The notes under the pieces were generated by a model. That model was not told the DNA's origin, made no database searches, and was given only the letters and a program-made list of their open reading frames with translations. Positions 23,664 through 35,698 of a DNA stretch of 64,000 bases are shown in pieces. The translations under genes were made by a program, and so were the position numbers. Numbering within the stretch: position 1 is the first letter of the stretch; each line of letters begins with the position of its first letter. The DNA lies in NCBI RefSeq assembly GCF_016808095.1, contig NC_068980.1:12308888-12372887 (forward strand), read 5' to 3'. Source of the stretch: Vigna angularis. Its lineage: Eukaryota > Streptophyta > Magnoliopsida > Fabales > Fabaceae.

Positions 23664-25234
23664 GTTTGACTGTGAATTATTTTTTAGACCTGTGAATTAT
23701 TTTTTAGACTGTCAAAATTTGATTGACAAATCTTTAATATAAAGAGCTCATGTTGTAAAGAGTTGAATCCAAGTAATGGAAAACACACATTTAGTAACAC
23801 AAAAGTGTATCTCTAATTAAAAATAAATTATCTTTGACTTGATTTCAGAAGGTGAATATATAAATACAAATTCCCTCTAATAATATCAAATTGAGTTTAA
23901 TATAAATAAATTTATTTACTTAAATGGTGGATGAGTTATTTAAAACTTACTTTAGTTAAATTAAATGTTTATTTCATATATCTAATAACATGTTCAAAAT
24001 ATTTAGTTTTAAACATGAAGAAATGCGTTAAAAATCTTGCATTAATTCATTATATAATAAAATTATAATATATAATATATAAGTTGGGTTGTTCAAACTT
24101 AAATTTCTAAGATTAAATTAAGCATAGATCTATTTACCAGATGATTTAATATACAAATCATCTTCTTGAAAAAAAACTGTTACCACCTAAGAACCAAATT
24201 TTCTTTTGGAACATTTTGTAAATTTGAGTCTAATGTATCGGTACAAAATAAATAATATTAAAAATATGATTAAAATAATAAATAATATAGCTTGTATAAG
24301 TAATACTTAATGCTGATATTATGTTAAGAAGTCACTTTAAATCTAATTCAACTATTTAGAATTAATTTGTAAAGTGAAATTTGCATTCACTTATTCACTT
24401 ATATACTATATATTGTTCTATCACTTAAAATAAATTAAATTAAATTTACTTTATGTTGAAAAATAAAATACTATAATTTGATTGTTTGTCTCCTCTATCC
24501 ATACTTATCTACGGGCGAATATTTTTTACGTGATTAAGTTAAATCGATTATAATCATACAGAAAAAAAAGTTAAGCAACCTTCTTATGGTTGCTAGCTTC
24601 AATATTTTTTATAATAAAAATCCCAAATCTTCGACCGTAATTTAGTAATCTTTTTATATATTAAATAAAAGTGTAATTTATACATTTTATGTTTTCAACA
24701 GGTGTTTACTCATTTTTTTTATTGAAAATAGTTTTTAAAATAATATATACAGTATAACTTCTTTTTTTAATTAGATGCCTTACGATTTCTTTTAGTTTGC
24801 TTTCCTTGTACAATCTATGCTTTGTTTGGCAAAGTAGAGACATTAGACGGTTCACGTAATTTTTCAAAAAGTTCATAGAGTTGACCTTTTAAGAAGCGGT
24901 ATTTTAACATATATTGGCATGCAAAAGGCATCAAAGTTCTAATCATAGAATTCGCAACCCTAAGGTTCGGAACGCTGAACGCGGGCCAAACACATCATAT
25001 GGGAAAACATGCTGAACATTTTATGAATTCTCACTCAATCTCTTATTACTTATTAAACAATACATAAATACATTAATGCATGATTATCTACATCACTTTT
25101 ATTTTCAATAATTATAACTTTTCTAGATAATTTCAATAAATATCATATCACATTACTCAAATAAAAAAAATTCAAAATCTAATTAGAAATGTAAAAGAAG
25201 ACCGGATGATGACAGATTTGATTATCCCGATGAA
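23664..25234. other. AT-rich intergenic sequence, no gene seen
   Basis: No long frame, splice-supported exon or element terminus was recognised in this stretch. Confidence 0.5.
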
Positions 25235-25370
25235 GAATTTATACCTATATTTAATGATTATAATTCTTTTGTTTCATCTCTAACTTGTGTATGTTCCTTA
25301 CAATTTCAAAATTAATTAAATAACATTTTTTGTAAAAATAAAAATTATTACATAGAAGCATGATATTAGA
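25235..25370 (+). repeat. Direct repeat flanking the solo LTR (left copy)
   Basis: About 130 bp beginning tttatacctatatttaatga and ending near catgatatta. It is repeated with small differences at about 28185-28312, on the other side of the LTR at 25394-27923. Confidence 0.75.
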
Positions 25371-25393
25371 AGTATTCATATTTGAATGAAACG

Positions 25394-27923
25394 TGTAACA
25401 TTCCAAAATATAGTATAAACTATAACAGAGAGTTATCACATACATGATAAGATAGAACAGTTATCCAACTAAAATATAAAGTATTAACTTTATAGTTATC
25501 AAAAAACGACTATAAATTTAAAACTTTATATACATACTATAGTATACTCAAAACTATATACAAAATTCTACGAAACAACTACTCCGCAGCATCACCTCCA
25601 TCCAATGCTTGTTCCAGAGATACCTCTTCTTCCGCTGCTCACATCCAAAGGATGATCATTGCAGAGAAAGAAACACCAATACATACAAAACACAAGTACA
25701 CAACAGGGTAAGCTAGTTTAAACAAAGATTAATCATACACTCATTTACTAAGCTTCATACAATTATACTATTCATTCACATCACATAAACTCTTAACACA
25801 TAACACCACACTAACTTTGACTGTCCAGACTTAGAATGATTACCGAGCTATGGCGGGTCGTGTACTCGTGGTGGCTTCTACTGCTTTGCAAAGCCATTGC
25901 CAATGGATTTCATCCTACCACACTCACGAGGTTAGTCCGTTATCACTCACTTTGGGTCATACTAGAAGCACCCAAGACTAGGACCTCCTGCTACTCCTCA
26001 CGACATGGATCAATCCTCTCTACTTGAGAATGAAAGACCATTGGAGTTTCAGGATAACCCCCAAGACTAAGCTTCTGCATTCATTATAAACTTACTTGAA
26101 TCTCAACAAGAGATTGCACTTTGAATCACAACATAGGGCACCACCATGTATCTCTCCTTGAAGATCATGAAATTACGTACATTAACCATACTTTGAACTT
26201 TACACTTTGAATTTAACCAACTTACACTTTGAAACACAACATACATCAATAACCAATGATATTACATAATACAACTTCAACTTACTTCATAAAGCACTCA
26301 ATGTTTCAAGTAAAACAACTTAAGTCCAAAGGAAAAGAGTGAAATAACCTTTACCATTCACATAACGCACACATTCGCAGAGCGAAACAAGAGACACCTC
26401 GCACAACGACCCATCTCACTATGCAAATCCTCAGACAGAGACCCAACCCTCTAAATCATTCGCATAGCGGTTAGACTCGCTATGTGAATAAACTGCAACT
26501 TGAATCAGACCCCAGACCCCTCGCATAACGTCCCAGCTCGCTATGCGAGAGCCTCAAAAATGGCTCAGGCTCCCTAAACACTCACAGAGCGAAACACATT
26601 CGCTGTTCGAATAAAATGAATATTAGTCCCAAACCCCAACCAGTCGCATAGCGACCTGATTCACTATGCGAATCATCAAACAGAGACCAACCCTCTCAAT
26701 CCATTCGCAGAGCAAGCATGTTCGCTGTGCGAATGCCTTGGCAAAGAACATCTCGCCAAGGTGACTCGCTATGCGAATCCATTCGCACAGTGAGTGTGCA
26801 TAATCTGTAGAACGAAAATTCTGCAGAATTATGCAACTCAACCACAACTTACCAATTCTAAACACTTTTCCCAACTTCTAACACTCCTAGATTGTTGTAT
26901 AAACTTAATTAGACTTGTCTAAGTGATTCTAAACCTACCTAACATCAATCTAAAGTGTTTATGCACCAATTCCTACTCTAAAACATCAATTTCATCAACT
27001 TAGAGACTCAAATTCCAATTTACCACTTTGAACCTGCTTTTGACCATTTTAATGACTCAAACAAGTCACATACAACTTACCTAAACTTCCCAAACAGACC
27101 ATATCAGCATTTGACATCAAATTCTCAAATTCACTACCTCACTTCCTCCAAAATGATTCTAAACAACTACAATTCACTTCACATTTTATTTGATCACCAC
27201 TATAACAAATTACTCACATTGGTATGTTCAATTACAGCATCACACAACATCCAATTCAGCTTACAATAATCATTTCACAGTTTTCACGATTTGACATTCG
27301 AAGAACATACGATTAAATCTACTCAAAACCTAATATTCAACTCAAACAACACTATAACACAAAATTTATCACACACATATCATCCTACTAATTAAAACAA
27401 CAATCCAGCTTCCCTTACCTCAAAGATAACAATCCAGCTCACAGAGATACTCCGACAATGCCTTGCAACGAAAGGAAACTCAACAGAAACCTATAACTCA
27501 CCTTTTGGTGATAGAGAACAACTCTTAGAACCTAAATTGAGCTAAAAAATGAAGGAAGAAACTGTTCACCACATGCAAGACAGAAACGTTGCATGCTCAT
27601 AGTCCAAGAATACACAAATAAAAGGGGAAACGACTTACCAATTGATAAACACGAAATTGATCGGTCAAGATTGAAGCCCTCAATGCCAGGATCGCCTAGG
27701 CACCTCCTGATCGTCGAACATATAACACAGCAGTGAGAGATGGTTGAGAGAAGTCAGAGAACTCTGAAGAATAGTGTTCTAGAGAGATGAAATGTTCTTA
27801 GAATAATGAGATATGTTTATAAAAATTCTATTTATATTATAAGATTATTTTAAAGTAAAATAATCTGTCTCATTATTTTAATACACCTATCTGCTCTAAT
27901 ACTCTATTTTCTAGGTCCTTACA
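25394..27923 (-). mobile_element. Solo LTR of a Ty3/gypsy-like family, copy 1
   Basis: About 2.53 kb, starting TGTAACATTCC and ending TCCTTACA. It shares its ends and internal blocks (ctcacatccaaaggatgatcattg; gactaggacctcctgc) with the copy at 53266-55774. The copy at 56145-58223, which keeps a primer site, fixes the LTR direction, so this copy is on the minus strand. The flanking pentamers (AAACG and AAATC) match only partly. An internal block at 26360-26800 repeats palindromic TTCGCATAGCGA-type motifs. Confidence 0.7.
26360..26800. repeat. Imperfect tandem palindromic motifs (CGCATAGCGA/TCGCTATGCG)
   Basis: Roughly seven or eight units of about 60 bp. Each pairs a form of cattcgcatagcga with a form of tcgctatgcgaat, so most units could fold into hairpins. 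The block lies inside the solo LTR and is absent from the other two family copies. Confidence 0.7.
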
Positions 27924-28184
27924 AAATCGTAGGTGTGTCAAAAGTGGGTTACCAAAAGGATTAAAATATCGTTTTAGTTTCTCCAATATTAAATATCAAT
28001 AAAAAAAATTATAATTATATAATATCAAATAATAACGTGATTTGAGTAAATAATTATAAAAAATAGTGAAAATGACAAAATGTGAATATTAGAAAATAAC
28101 TAACCAACCAAACAAAAATTAATATAAATTTCTTACATTATATAATAAATTAAATGTGTTTTAATAATTAAAAATGATTATAAT

Positions 28185-28312
28185 TTATACCTATATTTAA
28201 TGATTATAATTCTTTTGTTTCATTTCTAACTTGTGTCCATATATGTTCTTTTCCTATTTCAAAATTAATTAAATAACAGTTTTACAAAAATAAAAATTAT
28301 AACATAGAAAAA
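28185..28312 (+). repeat. Direct repeat flanking the solo LTR (right copy)
   Basis: Partner of 25235-25370; the two share long stretches such as attcttttgtttcat and caaaattaattaaataaca. Confidence 0.75.
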
Positions 28313-29500
28313 TGATATTAATAGCTCTTGTTTTATCAATTATAAACTTATGTGTTTTTTAATTTAAATGATTTATACTTGTATTTTGTATAGTATGAGA
28401 GAAAAGGCAAAAAATTAAAACTGTATAAATTTTATATAATTAACAAAGTTCATTGTATTTCTTGATTAGTATATAATACAAAACGGAAAAATATGAGGAA
28501 GTATCAAGATAAAATTCTAATAGGTAATACTTTCTAACACAATCTCTTGAACACATCTACTATTAATAAATTTTGATACGTCTCATGTGCTATTTAATGT
28601 CTCTCTTATAATTTTTGTAATTTTAAATAAATATTTGCCAGTATTAATATTGTAATGCGTATAAAAAAAGCGTGTGTTACTCCCTCCCATTGTCCCTCAC
28701 TAAAATACTATTTTGATTATTTTCCTATTTGTATAAGTTTAATTTCTAATTATCTCTTATATATCTGCTATTTTTTTTTATCAAAATATGCTTAATTACT
28801 TTAATTCATAAATAATAAATGTTATGACCCTTTCTTTCCCTCTCATCGAAGATTTCAGTTTTTTAAAAAATACAAAAACTTCGGTAATATATTTTATATT
28901 CATATATTAAATAGAATAATTAAAAAAAAACTACAACTAAAAACAAATTTAATACTTTTATATACTATTTTTCTTCCCAATCTCTTTCAGCGTCGTAAGG
29001 AATATTTATATTTTTATTTAAACTATCATTTTTAAAGTTCAAAACAAGGAATTAATTTTTGTCATCTTTATTGTTCATATAATTTTTAATTAGTTTAAAT
29101 ACATGCATATTTATTATCATCACGTTGAAAAAGAAAAATATGAAATCTTACCATTATTTTATTAAAGTTGAGAAAAATATTATATTTCTTATTCTTTTTT
29201 TAAAAAAAAAACACTTCAAACAAGTTAAGAAGAAACATAAATTACTTTTTTTAATAAATGAATTAATTATCAATATCTGGCTAAAAAATATTAATTACCA
29301 CAAGTCCAGCCACTGATTTGTAGTTGAAGGTATCAGAAATCATGTAAACCTGCTATAAGAAGAAACAATAATAACAATAAATAATTTTAAGAATCGTTGC
29401 GTTATCTGCTTTCAATGAACAGAACCCATGTTCATCATTCCTTTGAGTTTAGTTATCTTAGCATTATATTATATAATTATACCACAATTACAAGTTTGCA
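28313..29500. other. AT-rich upstream region of the root cap family gene
   Basis: No coding signal was recognised. The part nearest 29500 is presumably the promoter of the downstream gene. Confidence 0.5.
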
Positions 29501-29542
29501 AAAGCCACCTTCATAATACAGAAGCAACCCTAAAGAAGCATC

Positions 29543-29550
29543 TATAAATA
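29543..29550 (+). promoter_or_regulatory. TATA box
   Basis: TATAAATA lies 88 bp upstream of the ATG at 29638. That spacing fits a transcription start near 29575 and a ~60-bp leader. Confidence 0.7.
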
Positions 29551-29637
29551 GCTGTGGCAGATGCTGTTGCTGCATCATTCAGCTTCAAGTCTCTGTGTGT
29601 TTCCCACATTTCACACAAACACACAGAATACTGAAGA

Positions 29638-30744
29638 ATGGGAATCACCAAAAGAAGTTCCCTCCTAATCTTCTTGCTAGTTTTTGTCTCAACCTTGATC
29701 CATGCCAAGGCATATCAAAGCCAATTCTGTGGCAGAAGATCAACACGATGCTTTGGAAAGTACATCAAGTGTCCTATTGAATGCCCTAACAGTGAAACAA
29801 CAGATCCTAAGGCTAAGGTTTGCCACATTGATTGCAACAAACCTATTTGCAGGGCAGAATGCAGAAGTAAGAAAACCTCTCTTTCTCTAATATGAATGTC
29901 TAATACTTCATGATTTGCTCCATGATTGAATCGGTTTTGTGATTGTTAATTAGGTCGTAAGCCAAACTGCAATGCACCAGGATCAGGATGCTATGATCCC
30001 CGTTTCATTGGTGGGGATGGTAGAGTCTTCTACTTCCATGGAAAGAGCAATCAACATTTCTCCTTAGTTTCCGATTCCAACCTTCAAATCAATGCTCGTT
30101 TCATAGGACACAGACCTGCTGGTAGGACCCGTGACTACACTTGGATTCAAGCCCTTGGAATTCTCTTCAACTCCAAAACCTTCTCACTTGAGGCCACCAA
30201 GACACCCAAATGGGATAATGATCTTGACTACATCAAATTCACCTACAATGACGGACATGTAGCCCTAGCCGAAGGCCCTCTCTCGACCTGGTACAATGAG
30301 GAAAAAGATGTGAAAGTGGAGAGAGTGGCAAACAAGAACAGTGTGATGGTTACACTGAAAGATGTGGCTGAAATCTTGGTGAATGTTGTGCCAGTAACCA
30401 AAGAGGATGACAGAATCCATAACTACCAAGTACCTTCCGATGACTGTTTTGCTCACTTGGAAGTTCAGTTCAGGTTCTTTGCCTTGTCCCCAAAAGTTGA
30501 TGGTGTGCTCGGTAGGACTTATAGGTTGGATTTTGAGAACCCTGCAAAGGCTGGTGTGGCTATGCCTGTTGTTGGAGGAGAAGACAGGTACAAAACTAAG
30601 TCATTGCTCTCTCATGAGTGTGGTTCTTGTGTGTTTTCTCAGGGAAGTTCATTTCAGAAAGAGACCACTCTCCAAGTGATGGAACATGCCACCCTTGATT
30701 GCACCAAGTTCTCAAATGGCTTCGGAATTGTCTGCAGGAAATAA
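29638..30744 (+). CDS. Secreted root cap/LEA-related family protein (two exons)
   Basis: Exons are 29638-29866 and 29954-30744 (TAA included). The GT donor at 29867 and AG acceptor at 29953 split a serine codon, giving 339 residues. The start has a classical signal peptide (about residues 1-25, ending HAKA). A cysteine-rich segment follows, with pairs such as CPIEC, CHIDC and CRAEC. Next comes the long conserved domain beginning near CYDPRFIGGDGRVFYFHGK and ending FGIVCRK, with further cysteines (SDDCF, HECGSC, LDCTKF). This arrangement matches the plant root cap family (Pfam Root_cap, also labelled LEA-related), whose members are extracellular and often expressed in root tips; their biochemistry is unknown. 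A consensus TATA box lies 88 bp upstream. The domain call rests on pattern memory. Confidence 0.88.
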
Positions 30745-32516
30745 CAACTCTTTTCCTTTTACCGTGTTTAACGTTGTGTTTGTTATGTATGTTAAGAAAC
30801 AACTCTAATGCGTGGTTCAGGTGAAAATCCGAAACCTCGCCTTTTGGAGTCATCAATAATTCTACCCTTGTACTTGAATTTATCTGTTGTATGCTCAGTT
30901 GCTCATTGTAATGTTAAATGTAAACTTCAATTTAATGCAGATTTGCTGCTAAGAATATAAAACTGTTGTGTTTAGTTTAAATTGTTGACTCTTTATGAAC
31001 CCTACGCAATTAATATATATATAGTTATTGTTCCATTAAAGATATGAAATAGCTTAAACTAGAACCTTCAGAAAGCATTCAATTCGATGTTTATAGGAAA
31101 AATTTAGGCTAGAGACATTCAATTAGATATTTATACCCGAATATATTCAACCTCCTGCACTTAGCCTTTGACTGAAACTCGCTAAAACTAAGTACTAAAA
31201 CGGCTTTGCATTAAGTAAATTAATTCCCTTCTCTCTATTCTTTCCTCATGTTTATCGCTAAAGAAAAATGCTTTATTTATTGAACAATCAAATATACTAC
31301 TCTTTGCATTCTTTTTTTTGTCAACTTCAGCAATCGCTTTAACTTGCTTGATCGACATTTGCTCATAGACCCTTTTGCTAGATTAATGTTTTCTGAGAGC
31401 CTCCTTAGTTTTTCCTTTAATCTTCATTCAGTCATTGGTAGAGAAAAATTAATCCAATTTTCAATTTTAATTCAAACAATGATTCTATCTTCTTAAAGTT
31501 TTATAAACTAGGGAAGATGATTTCTAATAAAATAAGGGTTTGAAAAGCAATTATAAAATATATGGTTTTTAATATCGATATAAAATCTTTTTGTGGAATT
31601 AATAAATAAACTGTTTTTTCTTAATACAATATTATAGAGCCAGTTAAGAAATAAATAGTATAATACAAAAAAGATAACCATGAAGAAAAAAAACTATACC
31701 ATTGAAAAAGTACCAAAAAAATTTAAGAAACATTTAAAAGATAAAAAGTAATAAATATAAATAATTAGAAACTAAAAGTTAACGTTTTAAAATAGCTACT
31801 AAGTTACATTTGAAAAAAAAAAATACTATAAGCTACTAAAAAAACTCATTTATTAAAAACTGTTAATTAAACTACACGAACTTTTCAACTAGTTAAAAAA
31901 GAGTTCAAAACTAACTGCAAAAACCTAATCAAACGTAGCCTTAACACATAAGACTACTTTAAATATGTTCCCAAGAATACAAAACAAAATAATTTTTCAA
32001 AGAATAAAACACTAAATTGAACATAGTTAAATAGATGAAAAAAAAAACTAAATGAAAAATTGAAATTTTAAAGAAGTTTCATCAGTTGAAATATAGAAAA
32101 AACAACTTATACATGGCATATACAAGTATTTTTATCTTTCACCTTATAATCTTTGTAACATTAACACGTAAGAAACCCTGATGCAATAGTTTTTGTTGTT
32201 TCCTGGGAAGAATAGATATTTTACATGGAATTTCTGTATAGAAAATCTTGTTGTGTTGTTTTGCGAAGCTTACGTACGAGAATTCTAAACTAATTTTTGT
32301 TTAACCTTGTGAGAAAAGACACATGAAGAATTTTATAACGATAAAAGCTGTATATTATAGAGAAAGTAGAGACTATTTTATATAAAAGATAAAAAGAGAG
32401 AAAGCATGCAAACTGCAGAGCAAGAAAAACGGAAAAAACGAAAAACAAAACATCCTTAAAGAGAATGGTATAACCACTATACTCAAACCTTACATATAGT
32501 GAAACAGTGTTCTGGT
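30745..32516. other. Intergenic sequence between the root cap family gene and the kinase gene
   Basis: Holds the 3' end of the plus-strand gene and the 3' end of the minus-strand kinase gene, which converge here. AT-rich, with poly-A stretches at about 31680-31880 and no further gene seen. Confidence 0.5.
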
Positions 32517-33683
32517 TCAAAGACCAATACTTGTAACACTTCTGTCATTATGTTGCAAATTGCAATCTAAAAACGAAGTTTTCTCATTTTTTATGTTGGT
32601 GAGTTGAAGATGGAGAGCATCTTCTAAACAGCACAAGACAAAACCCATTGGTGGTCTCTTGATCCCATTCTCAGCTAGGCACCTTTTAGCCACTCCCCAC
32701 ACCTTTTCAAGAGAAGAAACTCTCACTTTGCCAACCAGATTTGGGTCTATGATACCATTTAGTTCAGAATCCAATGCCCATGATGCTAAACTGATTTTCT
32801 CTGTTGGAAGACTATGGTCTAAAGCAGGCCTACCAGAGATTACTTCTGTCAGAACCACCCCAAATGAATACACATCTGATTTTTCAGTTAGATGGCTACT
32901 TCTGAAGTACTCAGGATCTATGTAACCAAAAGTGCCCTTCACACTAATCACAACATGGCTCTCATCTAGAGAAGAAGGCCCGTTTTCTGAGATGCCAAAG
33001 TCTGATACTTTGGCAACAAAGTTCCCATCCAAGAGAATGTTGTCAGTTTTCACATCTCTATGAATTATGCCTTCAGCAGTGGCAGTGTGAAGATGGTGAA
33101 GCCCTCTAGCAGCTCCAATGCAAATTTCAAGTCGCTGCTTCCACGAGAGTGGTGCCTCGTTTGGTTCGTAGAGCCATTTGCTCAAAGGGCCATTGGCCAT
33201 GTACTCATACACGATAACCATTTCCTCTCCTTCGTGGCAGTAGCCTATAAGAGACACAATATGAGGGTGTTGAAGTTTTGATAACAAACCAATCTCGTTT
33301 TGGAACTCGGTCAAGCCTTGTTTTGATTCAGGGTTGGCTCTTTTAACTGCTACTTCTGTCCCATTTTCAAGTTTTCCCTTGTAGACTTTACCAAACCCAC
33401 CATTGCCAAGGAGAAAACACTCTTGAAAATTGTTTGTTGCTTGTTGGAGCTCTTGGAATGTAAACACTCTGCAAGAAGAACTAGTTGATTCACTTGCAGA
33501 GCCTTTGCCTTGACGAGACCTGCGAGCTACTAGCAACCAATAACAAAGTGAACCAAAGAACAACATCAAAATAGAGGCACCAACAACACACTTAACCAAA
33601 TAACCATATAGAATTATGTTGGCAGAGATATGGTTTGTGAGGGAAGGTGATGCCATTGGCAAATCATGTAGTTCTAGCAACAT
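32517..33683 (-). CDS. CrRLK1L-like receptor kinase lacking the malectin ectodomain
   Basis: An intact frame of 388 residues from the ATG at 33683 (the ATG at 33656 would give 379). The frame is open to 33710, but only with a TTG. A short N-terminal piece without a malectin-like domain precedes a membrane span (about residues 31-52) and a basic stop-transfer stretch (ARRSRQGK). The kinase domain has the Gly loop GNGGFGKV (93-100), Lys114, HRD with Asp210, DFG with Asp228, and the activation-segment end GTFGYIDPEY, so the core catalytic residues are present. Closest resemblance is to THESEUS/FERONIA-type kinases; the motif SWKQRLEICIGAARGLHHLH is almost as in the gene at 46675-49206. Differences include DFGISENGP for DFGLSKTGP. 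With no ectodomain it could not bind RALF peptides or cell wall. It may be a membrane-anchored signalling kinase or an early-stage pseudogene. Confidence 0.85.
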   Translation of the reverse strand: MLLELHDLPMASPSLTNHISANIILYGYLVKCVVGASILMLFFGSLCYWLLVARRSRQGKGSASESTSSSCRVFTFQELQQATNNFQECFLLGNGGFGKVYKGKLENGTEVAVKRANPESKQGLTEFQNEIGLLSKLQHPHIVSLIGYCHEGEEMVIVYEYMANGPLSKWLYEPNEAPLSWKQRLEICIGAARGLHHLHTATAEGIIHRDVKTDNILLDGNFVAKVSDFGISENGPSSLDESHVVISVKGTFGYIDPEYFRSSHLTEKSDVYSFGVVLTEVISGRPALDHSLPTEKISLASWALDSELNGIIDPNLVGKVRVSSLEKVWGVAKRCLAENGIKRPPMGFVLCCLEDALHLQLTNIKNEKTSFLDCNLQHNDRSVTSIGL

Positions 33684-33719
33684 ATGTTTGGCAAAATAAC
33701 AGAATGGCAATGAATATAT

Positions 33720-34550
33720 AGATTATTTAACCTTTCATTTGAGTTCATTTTCTATCTCAAGGCACTACTCAAACCGATGTTTCTGCTTTATAGCCATTGA
33801 AAGAACTCACATAAGCTGTAGACCGCGAACAAGCATAACTTTTTGTCGACATTCAAATTTCAACTTAGTTAATGTTAATAAACAAGAAAGCAAGGGTTTA
33901 TATCTTTGAAAACGAAAAAGTCAACTAAATATTAAAATCCGGTGTTATTACCTCAAGATCTAGTTGAATCTATTTTGACTAAGGAAGAATATAAAGTTTT
34001 ATTTAAGTCTTGACTATCTGATTCCGGCTTAAAACACTCTAATTAAATAATATTTATAAGGTTTAATATCTCTTTTGTCTCTCAAAGTGGTCCTATGTTT
34101 TAAAAAAAAGTTCACAACGATTTCAAGTTGTCTAAAAATAGTTAAGTTAATCATTTTTGTTTATAGCATAAAAAATCTAACGGTACATCTAGCCCTGACC
34201 AAAACATCCTATTTCGAGGGACAAAAAAAGGTATTAAGCCTATTTATAACATTACAATTTGTATGAAGATTTTTTTTTATCCGGTATAAAATTATAAAAT
34301 TGTATTTCTTTCTTATTTTTCCCAATAGATATATTAAAGAGTACGATTCAAAAATGTCATTTAAGCCTTTTCATAATGGAGCAATCCAAACCTACATCTA
34401 TTTGGATCATATTATCATAACTAATGTCGTTAGTTTGATATTATGATTATTATATGTTATTATTTACTATGTCGTTATTATATGTTTTAGATAAGTATTA
34501 TTCTAATAGGAACATAGGTTCACGGTTTATATTGTTGTAAAATCTTGACA
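33720..34550. other. Upstream region of the minus-strand kinase gene
   Basis: Searched by eye for a malectin-like ectodomain on the minus strand; none was found. A ctatatatt motif about 30 bp upstream of the ATG at 33683 might be a TATA box, but it lies too close to that ATG to be convincing. Confidence 0.45.
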
Positions 34551-35698
34551 ATAATCACAAACAAAAATTTCTTGAGACATGTACATCCATTGTTCTTAAA
34601 GACTTATCCACTGTGTGTTGCGCAAGTGCCCCAAGATACAATAAGAACTTCTTGAAAATTCAAGGATACCAAAACTAGCAAGTAATATCTTTAAAGAGAA
34701 AAAATTACAACCCAAGATATTATAAGTATAAGAAAAAAAAGGAATCAAAATAATGAGAGAGAAAAAAGGAATCCAACGGTTTTTCTATGAGAGGGAGAGC
34801 TTAAATAGAGTTTCTATGAGAGGAAGAGCTTAAACATAGTTTATGTAAAATGGTGAGCTTAAGATGCTGAACCGTGAGAGAGAGAGCTCATGGTGTTGAA
34901 CAGTAAGATGGAGAGCTCAAGATGCATTGTGTTTTTGAGAAAACACTGCATTATCTTTATAGAGTTTGGAAAAGATTTGAGACCAATTCACAAGCATGAA
35001 GCGTAGAAGAAACTCCACATCTGGAGGCTGAATTACAAGTACAACGTTATGTTATTTACATAGCAACTTTCCGAGTGAGGCAAGATCTTCTAGTGAGAAG
35101 TTATTGCAGCGACCTCTGCCAACCTGAGCTTGGCTAGACAAGCTTGGCCACAGGAGTTGGGCCAAAGGAGCTCAACCACAGGAGCTTGGCCACAAGAGCT
35201 TGGTTAACATGAAAAAGAGACAACAAGACTTTTGCAATATATATAAAACACATGTTTTATAAAAATCCCCCACATATTGCAAAAGGTAAAAAAAGAAAGA
35301 TTGAAAGAAGAAGAAAATATCTGGGTCTCTAAAGATTTAATGGGTCAGAGCTGGTATAACAAGCTATATAAATCAGTCTTAGATCAAGAAACCTAATGCA
35401 CAATGTAGTTGTTATAGCAAACTATATATTAGTGGTTTATAAATCACAATACACCCTCACAATCCTTGTTGTTATCATTGTGTTACACTTATTGAGTCAT
35501 GTGTGTGTCTGATATTCTAAGTGCTATAGAGATCATGTTAAAATCTCATACAAGCAGTCCCACTTGACATTCATATAGGTGATTTCATTAAGTGTATGCT
35601 GCAAATCATACACCACTATAAGGGATATTAAAATTATTAAAACTTTATTTAAACTAAAATTCTTACACCATATAGAATTTTAATTACAAAGTTTGATA

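Noticed and set aside
26623..26874. 83-residue minus-strand frame with repeated LCEWI
   Set aside because: Translation of the palindromic tandem motifs in the solo LTR.
33684..33710. Longer N terminus for the truncated kinase
   Set aside because: The frame begins with TTG; the first ATG is at 33683.
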